This document shows positions 56,157-64,000 of a DNA stretch of 64,000 nt, piece by piece (within the stretch, counting starts at the first letter, position 1; each line of letters begins with the position of its first letter). The notes under the pieces are model-generated. The model ran no database searches, was not told where the DNA came from, and worked only from the letters and a program-made list of their open reading frames with translations. This DNA comes from Diadema setosum (Eukaryota > Echinodermata > Echinoidea > Diadematoida > Diadematidae). The stretch is taken from NCBI GenBank assembly GCA_033980235.1, contig CM067076.1, positions 32,770,383 through 32,834,382 of the forward strand, written 5' to 3'. The translations under genes and the position numbers were made by a program.

Positions 56157-59100
56157 TCCTGTATAACAAATTGTGTTTACAGGATAATCGGTAATCTTTA
56201 CGTATAAAGTATACATACAGGCAAGGGTTCACAAGTGGAGATGACTGTTACAGATGAGCTTCTGCTTTGTTGCATATATTCCCTGGCTGGCTCATTTGTG
56301 GCTTTCCAATATAACCCAGTGGGCAATAAATGGAAGATTGATTCTATCACCACCCACGTTTCCTAATGCTACCGGGTCTTAAATGCTTATTTCTGCCCCA
56401 TAGCTTTATAGCTTTTTATTTTTAATACACATTAAAGAGACTTTGGTAGTATGTAAGAACACGCAGCCCTTACTGGAATTATTTCAAACCGGAAAGAACA
56501 GAGAACAGTTTCGACACATTCCCTTCACTTACAAATGCCATTGTTGCATAACAATTCCTTTATAAGTTTGTATATTTCTTTCCGCGGTCAAAAGTGGGAC
56601 AAAATTGAAATAAACACAGCTAAGTTCTACCACAACAGTCTTAGCATTACTTCACTACATGTACAAACACTGATCCTAAACAATTTCATACAAATTTGTC
56701 ACTCATAATTTGAATCATTCTATCTTTGTCTCCTTTTCTGATTTCCTGAGGAGTTAAATTTGCTCCTATAGTAGTGGAAAACATCTTTAGGTCATCCATT
56801 TTTCTCATGCTTCACATCAAACATGGAAAGATCTCTTTGGAACCGATCAACCCATCCTACCGATGCTAATATGTCACTGACATCGGAGAACAAGATCAAA
56901 GCATTTTTCAGATCTTGGAAACTCGTGGGATTCTGCAGCTTTGATTATGGGAGAGGTGAACCTTTCTTGCTGATTTGTATACATTTGCAATGTCCTCCAC
57001 CTTCCCCTCCCTCTAAGCTCAGTATTAAGCATATTGGCAAACTGCTTTTGGCAGTCCCAGTGTAATTTTGACACATATTTTGCTTAAAGATTAAGAAGCT
57101 CTCACTATACAGGTAAGACTTAACAACCGTACCAGTGTACCACTGAGTTACTTGAAAAGTCACGGGTGGGACACATATCTCCCCAAAAATTGCATTAATG
57201 TCACGGCAAGGTACTGCAGGATACAACAAACTACACTTACACAGTTTAGCAAAAGTGACCAATGAACATTTGGATTAAAATCAGACAAATGCTAAAGAAG
57301 TTATGACCACTTTGAGTGTCAGCTATTTACTAAATACTACGTCCTATATACTGTAGATGTACACAGAAATTATACTGAATACTAAATCCAGTTAATGCAC
57401 TCAACAAAACAACCGTAAAAAATTGTTAACATTATAAGTATGTATATCAGTAAATGATACTCTGTGGTGTCCACTGAGCACCAGGAAAAAAAAAAAGAAC
57501 CATTAATTGTGGGCACTTGAATACATCCTGCTTAGTACTCAATTCTTTAAAAATACAAACATACATTCTGTTTATGTTTTGTTTCAGTTTCAAGTTTTTA
57601 ACAGCATTCCATTTCATTTGTCTTGGATGCATGTAAAGAATTTAGTCTCATTACAGAGCCAGTTTTTTTCACAGCACCCAAATGGGGTAGCACAATATGA
57701 ATCTTCCGAATCCCCAACAATTGGCAATCTTGCAATCGGCAACCCAGTCAGTGACAACGGTACAGTGATGTTGACAAGCTGTTTTGAGGTCATGACTGAT
57801 CTCATGGGTTTGGTGAGCTCTCTGCACTTATTCATATAATTTAAATTACCACATACAGTTATAAATAGTAGATCCTAGTTTATCTATAACAACATTTCTG
57901 ATTGGTTAAATTGTTATGAAGTGACACGCATTGCCGTCATTATACTTCATAGATATGAACTACACTCCTTTGATTCTTGCATCTATAGGGAATTTCATCT
58001 CAAAGAAATTGTATGTTACAAATTAATGCTATAAATATGCTTTATCAACCCAAAACAAATGACGAATGTCTTTTGTGCACTATTCCAGCTGATATACACT
58101 TCAAATGCAATATTACAATGTAGCCCTTTGCTATTTTATTTCACTGCAGCCTTTGCCTCGGTGAAATAAAACTGCACTGCTAATTACTTGATATGTCTTT
58201 GTCATGAATAAAACCTAGTATAGTACATTCAAGATCATGTACTATTTAAGTATACAGCACGGTGAAGTGGCGCCCTTGCACTGGCTGCGTACATAACAAT
58301 GCATCATGGGTCAAAGGGCTGTAACTTTTATCATAATTTGTCTGACATCATTTAAATGTTCATTGATCTTTTTCTTTCTTTTTTTCCACCACCTCTACTT
58401 ATAATGGTCTTTTTACATGCACATTCACTTCTGAAAAAAAAAAGGACTACATACATGTAAGAACACATTGAAATCTAAAATGCCTACACATCTGCTACAG
58501 AACAGTGTGCTAAATACAGGTAGTTTACTTATAATGCGGTATGGTTTGATCTACATATTGTACATTCTTTTACAACAAAGAATAATAACATGGCTTGTTT
58601 ACATCTGGGATGCAAGCCAGCATCAACTTTTGATGTTCTCTTGAACCCTGACTGGATAAATATTCTTATATTTAAATATCAAAGAGCAGTAAACACAAAT
58701 CTATTCAAGGTACATGTACATGAGTCTTCACAGGCCTTTGCTTTAAAAAAAAAAAAAAAATGTTTTACACTAGTACTTAAAGAGAATTTTGAGAAACTAC
58801 ACTGTGTGTAGTGGGTAGTTGATCTAATGCTGGCGGTGAGGGTCAATAAACTGTGACAAATTTCAACACTCAACAAATGGAGAGAAACTATCCAAAAAGA
58901 AATGTTATGTCTCACATGTCACACGCACTACACAATACAATGTATCACGTTTGTTTATCTCTTTACGCACAAGCGTAATTTCTTCTTCCAACTATTCTTG
59001 CCGTAAGAACTGTCCCTTTTCCGGTCTTCTATTGTTTTCAAATGAAGGCGACACAGGAATGAGGCATAAGGTTTGTTTCATGCCGGAAGAGGGCAGAATC

Positions 59101-60314
59101 ACCCTTTGTGAAAGATTTTTAAGGCAATTTAAAAGGTAATTACAGTTCTCAAAGAGTAGGATGCACATTCAGCAAGTTATTGTTCCTGTTATTCTACTGG
59201 AGAGAAGGATAACCAGGGGCATTCTTCCTGCTTATAGAGCAGTTTCCTTCATACAAATGGTACTTGTAACAATTCTTCGGTTTCATACATTACCTTCAAT
59301 CATATAGCAAATGGAAACAAGGACACCCTCTATTTAAAGTGAGCACAGGCTTTTTTTGTTTCTTTTTTGGGGGGATCGCCCCAAAAATTATTTTGCGTGT
59401 ACATTGCCAATGCGTATTCTTGTATTTTCGAAGTCTTGTGCAACCATGAACTGTGCAAACAAGTGGTTAAAATCTCCACCAATCTTAAAACAGTCATAAA
59501 ACTGACTGCTACACATCCATAGCCAATGTGTAGACACTGATATAGCGAGCACATTAAATGGGAGAGTTATTGCAACATGCGGTGAGCTTCAGTTAGTTTC
59601 ATAGAGCCCTACACTTTTGTACGTACAAAGTAATATCTCTGTGCTCTATGATCAAAGTATAATACTAACAGACATCATTTCTTCTATAAATACAGTTGCT
59701 AAACTACATCATCAAGAATGGAAAAATAGCCAAAAAGTCTTTTAGAATTCCCTCTAAAAGAGTGTGGATGCACAAAACTCTTATTTTTGTTTTCCCGTAT
59801 CGCTGCTTAGTTGTAAATTTTATAACCTTGTAATTCACTGCAAAGTCAAGTACACACATTTCAGTGCTTTTAGGAACTAGCAAATGTCTAATACAGTCCA
59901 ACTCAGAAATAGGCTGATTTGATTAAACATTTTGTTCAACATACATTGATCTTTATAAAATGCTGAATGTAAACAAGGAAGTAGGACATGGCCATGTTGC
60001 TAAACAACTTTGATGTGGTAATCATGAGGAAAAAAATGAATTTAAAAAAAGACACCGTCTGATGTTTTTATTTATTTATTAACTTTTTTTTTTGGTAGAG
60101 TACTGCTCAGGGCTGTCTTTCAAACTTGTTTGTCAGATCTTCAGAATTTTGTCAATTTTGTAACTTTCCTCCACAAATCTATGATTACATAAAACACTGT
60201 GATATCTTGCAAGCTATTTGCAGTGGTCTCTCTGATGAGACAATAGTAAGCTTCAGATCTGCGACACTAATGTTCACAATGCACCGACTGTTTACGCCAC
60301 ATAGGGAGTCTAAA
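56157..60314. other. gene-free stretch
   Basis: No domain-bearing frame or clear inverted repeat. Short A runs near 57485 and 58745. It could include untranslated sequence of a neighbouring gene, but the sequence alone does not show this. Confidence 0.35.
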
Positions 60315-60513
60315 TTTTTGCGAATTATAACTTCGCGACAATTTTGCGAGGGCGATTGTGAAGTACTGAACTGAACAGAGAAATGCATACCTGTATGTCA
60401 CATTCAAATCGGGATGAGAATCAATATTTTCATGTGTCTTTAATTTTGTGAATAGCACCTGACTCGCAAAATTCACGAAAATTAAAACCTCACAAAATAT
60501 TCGGAGTACACAG
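60315..60513. mobile_element. partial MITE related to the TTCGCGAA group
   Basis: TTTTGCGAATTATAACTTCG at the left, ATATTCGGAGTACACAG at the right; interior GACTCGCAAAATTCACGAAA. The right end resembles the CTGTATACGCC type at 40131-40362; the left end is missing or diverged. Confidence 0.5.
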
Positions 60514-60545
60514 CATTTCCACTTTGGACAATGGAACAGCTGTCT

Positions 60546-60568
60546 TGCGTGTGTGTGTGTGTGTGTGT
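60546..60568. repeat. GT dinucleotide microsatellite
   Basis: Uninterrupted GT units. Confidence 0.95.
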
Positions 60569-60869
60569 AGAACACTTTTTTCTTTTCTTTTTGCTTAATA
60601 ATCACAATGTACAATTAGCGTCAAAAATTTAAAGCGCACTTACGTCTATAGGAGACATTACAATACAGAACAGTACAGTGCTACTAAGGGGGGGGGGGGG
60701 GATGCATCTAACATACGTGTATAATGAAGTTTCATGTAGAATACGGGTAATGATAGAATTAGTAGCACCAACATCGGACTATGTTTTTCTCTCAGTTTTC
60801 TGTACATGACTATTATCTTACAACAAACAACACTTCAGAAACATTGATTGTCAACATTTAGGACTCAAA

Positions 60870-61080
60870 GGCCCAAATTCACGAAGGTGGTTTAAACTTA
60901 GACCATGGTACAAATTTGTCTAAAATAAGCGTTACATAGGCGTACCAATACATGCGCGCATCAATGCACGTTTTTTTACTGGATGCCTGTTAGCGTATGC
61001 AATCTGTCAATCATATCTATGCAGAAGAAATTTACATTAAACCATGGTTTAAATTTAGACCACCTTCGTGAATTCGGGCC
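60870..61080. mobile_element. foldback MITE, TIR GGCCCnAATTCACGAAGGTGG
   Basis: GGCCCAAATTCACGAAGGTG at the left and CACCTTCGTGAATTCGGGCC at the right; subterminal TTTAAACTTAGACCATGG and CCATGGTTTAAATTTAGACC pair. 211 bp, possibly flanked by AAA on both sides. Same group as 42689-42945. Confidence 0.88.
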
Positions 61081-64000
61081 AAAGTGATTTCTCTAAATAT
61101 TCAAACATCACCTCAGCACATGCAGTGTACACGTCTTCTGAAGTCTTTGGTCATAGCACAGTTTCATGGATTAGCATGTTAGCTACAACGGTACTGTACT
61201 TTTTTCTTTTCTTTTCTTTTCTTGAACAGCATTAGCCATAATAATAGCCTATCAGAACATGATTGATCCTGTGCAAAGTTTCATAGGGTCTGTGGCATCT
61301 TGTACCAAATGAGTTACACAAATATCAAAGATACATGTTCATGCAGAAAATCTAGGAAAATTTCAAATCTTGTTCAGCCAGTTCACAATCACAATCGCAA
61401 GATAAAAAGGTCACGGCAGACTTTTCTCTTGAAATCAACTTGTAACAAAAGAATTCGAAAAACTGGAGGTCTTCACGAAAAATATGTTACAAATTTTCAT
61501 GCATGAAAAAGGTATACATTGACTAAATCAATTTAAGTAATTTGTGCAGCACTTACACATAAATTACCATTTTCTGCTTGACTGTGTTCAAATGCTCTCT
61601 TCTCATTCAAAGATTAATCCACATTTTGAAAAGTCTGGTTCAGAGGTCATGGGGACCACTGCTGTGAACTGGCTTATTCTTTTTTTTTCTCTCTCTTTTT
61701 TTCATCTTCTATTTGTTATTTTCCCATCTTTTATTAACAAAACAAATTTAATTTCTGCTGCTTATAAGGTGTCTTTATAGCTTACCACCACTTCACTACA
61801 TTTTGGTTTTGTTTTCAAACAAACTTCTTAAAAATGTACCTTTTTTTTTGAACAGACATAAAAACTAAGGCTTTCATCGAGAAAATATGGCACAACTCTC
61901 TCTCACACTGTGGATACAATTTTGAGTGGGGAGAGTTCACCATCAGAAAGTTTATTGTCCATTTCCTCAACTATTGTTTGAGTAGACACAGCTTTCTTGG
62001 AAGGCAATGAGGTATTCTTAATCAACTTTACATGTTGAATCACAGCAAACATAAAAATTTGAATCCATTTTATATAGGCAATGTACACAAGATTCAAGAC
62101 AGCATGCAACACACATATCATATACAAGTTGTACAATATATGACAGTTCACCAGTTAAGATCATCATTCAATTGATATAAATCATACAAACATCCAAACA
62201 TGATATATCATAATTTTGTTTGTTCGGTAAAACACGGGTTATTTTGGAATAATGTTAGAAAAGATCATTTTCCTCATATTCACCCATACCCATTAGAATA
62301 TGGTAACAGAAGGTGATGCATTTTAAAGATAAAATGCAATGTACAGTAGTTCACACACAATAGCATCAGAGTTCAAATGGTACAGCAATGTGAGTGCATT
62401 AAGCATGAGTAGATACATTTAAAGTAATGAATTAAGATTAAAATGCGAGCAAAGCACAAATGAATGAAAGCATCCCACAGCAAAGCACCCGTTTGAGAAG
62501 CGAAATGAGTGCCGTTACCCACGGCAACAGTACGTTTAGTGGAACATGGCATGTGTCGACGATGGTAGCGAAAGCACAAGAAATAAAGAGTGGATACATT
62601 CAATCACATGAGGTCAGAGGTCAGAGGTCACCATGAGCATTATAGACACCGTGAGCAGCATGAAATGTCGAGACGGAAGAGGCAGGGTAGTAATGGTTGC
62701 CCCCCGGATTGTTGAGTGGTCGGGCGAAGATAAATGACAAAACATGAGACAAGAAATGGAAGGAAACACATTATCAGATCGAATATTAGCTAACCTTCAC
62801 ACAACACATCATCTATACACAATGAACAAAACAAACACAAACCATGCTCTCATGCCATTCATTCTCAATGGTCTGACATCACTCACGACATGCTCTTCAT
62901 ATTGGCTACTGGCTAAAATCCTAACAGTGACACACCCATGACTACGGGCATGGTGCTATACCGGTGGTATACAATGTGGATGTGATATCGAGCTGAGAAT
63001 TTAACTCCAAACCCCGCCTCACTGTTAATTGTGACTGTATTGCGATAAATGACACCGTGTTTTTGTTTGCTTTTTTTTTTCTCAGCATGCTATTAAACAC
63101 CATATGCATTCACAACAATCTCCAAAACACTTATTGAAACCCAGCATGCAAGATAAATGTACTCAGGCATGGGAACTGAGATTTTAGGTTATTGTGCTCA
63201 GTGTCTATAATGTCATTGAAGATCTTCTTTTTCAAGTATTCATCAAGGGGTTTGTGTTTCTATTATTCTTCTTGCAATATACTTTTACAGCAAATGTCAT
63301 TTTTTTTTTCTCTTTCACTGTTGCTTCATTATACCAGATAGAGAAACTATAAAAGCACAATCATTATATTTGGACGATGTAAAGTGCATGCATGAATATC
63401 TAAAACAGACACTTGTATCATGGCATGACATGGAACCCCCCTCCCCAGACGACCATGCATGGATAATAAGTGACCATCATCACATCAAAATGAAAATCTG
63501 AAAACATAATACATGCACAGTGGGCTCTCTCTCTTTGAGCCATGATTAAACAGTAAAGAACATGCAATAGTCCAGAGGTTTGACTCTTGCTACGTCAAAG
63601 GTCCAGTGACAAGGGCAGAAGGAGAAATGTCTCGCATGCAGCACAGTCAAAGTAGGACATAGAGTGGGTTGGTTACCACGGCAACAGGGGAAGTACAGAC
63701 CCAAAAAAATAATAATGAACTGTCTTCACCCGGCTCTGGTCAAGGCATGGACAGTTTACAACAAAATTGACACCACCCGTATCAACCATCTCCCAAAAAG
63801 TCTTTAAATATTGAACTGTTCATGCTAGAACGGAGATAGGTATTAAATATATGAAGCACACAGTGGAAGTTTGAAAGTAGTAGTACCATAGCCCCTGAGG
63901 TAGAAAGATTCATGTTCATCGACAGCGATAATGTGACACAAGATGAAATGATAAATCGCATGCAACATGTACTTGTACATTTCAGAAGCAGAAGGAAGTT
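61081..64000. other. gene-free stretch with a solo repeat end
   Basis: 61545-61679 is a diverged copy of the right end of the element at 2020-3083. 62611-62630 has three AGGTCA words in tandem. A minus-strand frame at 61903-62151 has a hydrophobic then hydrophilic make-up but no recognised domain. No gene is supported. Confidence 0.4.

Noticed and set aside
55728..56207. 159-codon frame
   Set aside because: Runs through the inverted-repeat MITE at 55898-56156; no domain.

Overview
The window reads as nuclear DNA of a marine invertebrate deuterostome. It is AT-rich, with one intron-containing gene in a sea of short inverted-repeat transposons, SINE-like pieces and microsatellites. My best guess is an echinoderm, based on repeat types (CCTCCGCCAA repeats, GTCC-rich repeats, T2/Kolobok-type MITEs, TTAGGG-like interstitial blocks). 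The species cannot be fixed from the sequence alone, and a hemichordate, lancelet or mollusc is not excluded.

The only gene I can support fully lies on the + strand at 19563-27006. It has six coding exons (19577-19747, 20691-20868, 21622-21818, 22245-24555, 25686-25763, 26459-27006) with matching splice sites and phases, giving 1160 residues. It encodes an A20/TNFAIP3-type ubiquitin-editing protein: an N-terminal OTU deubiquitinase domain (Cys121, His276, probable Asp87) followed by about ten A20-type zinc fingers, where vertebrate A20 has seven. In vertebrates A20 restrains NF-kB signalling downstream of TNF, Toll-like and related receptors. At least one 5' non-coding exon must lie upstream but was not identified.

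Layout. 1-19562: gene-free, repeat-rich, with a 1.1-kb transposon nested in a MITE (3242-4762), two dispersed-repeat copies (5221-7095), a degenerate telomere-like block (5760-5872), a TGGTCTA minisatellite-like tract (11850-12330), a Harbinger-like relic with a Myb/SANT-like fragment (16933-17732) and an ATT/AAT microsatellite just before the first coding exon. 19563-27006: the A20-like gene, whose introns carry MITEs and a SINE. 27007-42015: gene-free, with several MITEs. 42016-42660: a decayed LINE reverse-transcriptase fragment. 42689-46300: MITEs and an AAT microsatellite. 47060-48490: a tandem array of about 200-bp monomers arranged as about 400-bp dimers. 49690-50240: a GC/CT-rich segment with a repeated ACCCTTGTCGGC motif. 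51864-54121: foldback elements, one a three-family nest. 54122-64000: no convincing gene, a few MITEs and simple repeats.

No CRISPR, rRNA, functional tRNA or operon structure is present. The most interesting material is the enlarged zinc-finger tail of the A20-like protein, the layered T2/Kolobok-type foldback transposons, and the dimeric tandem array.
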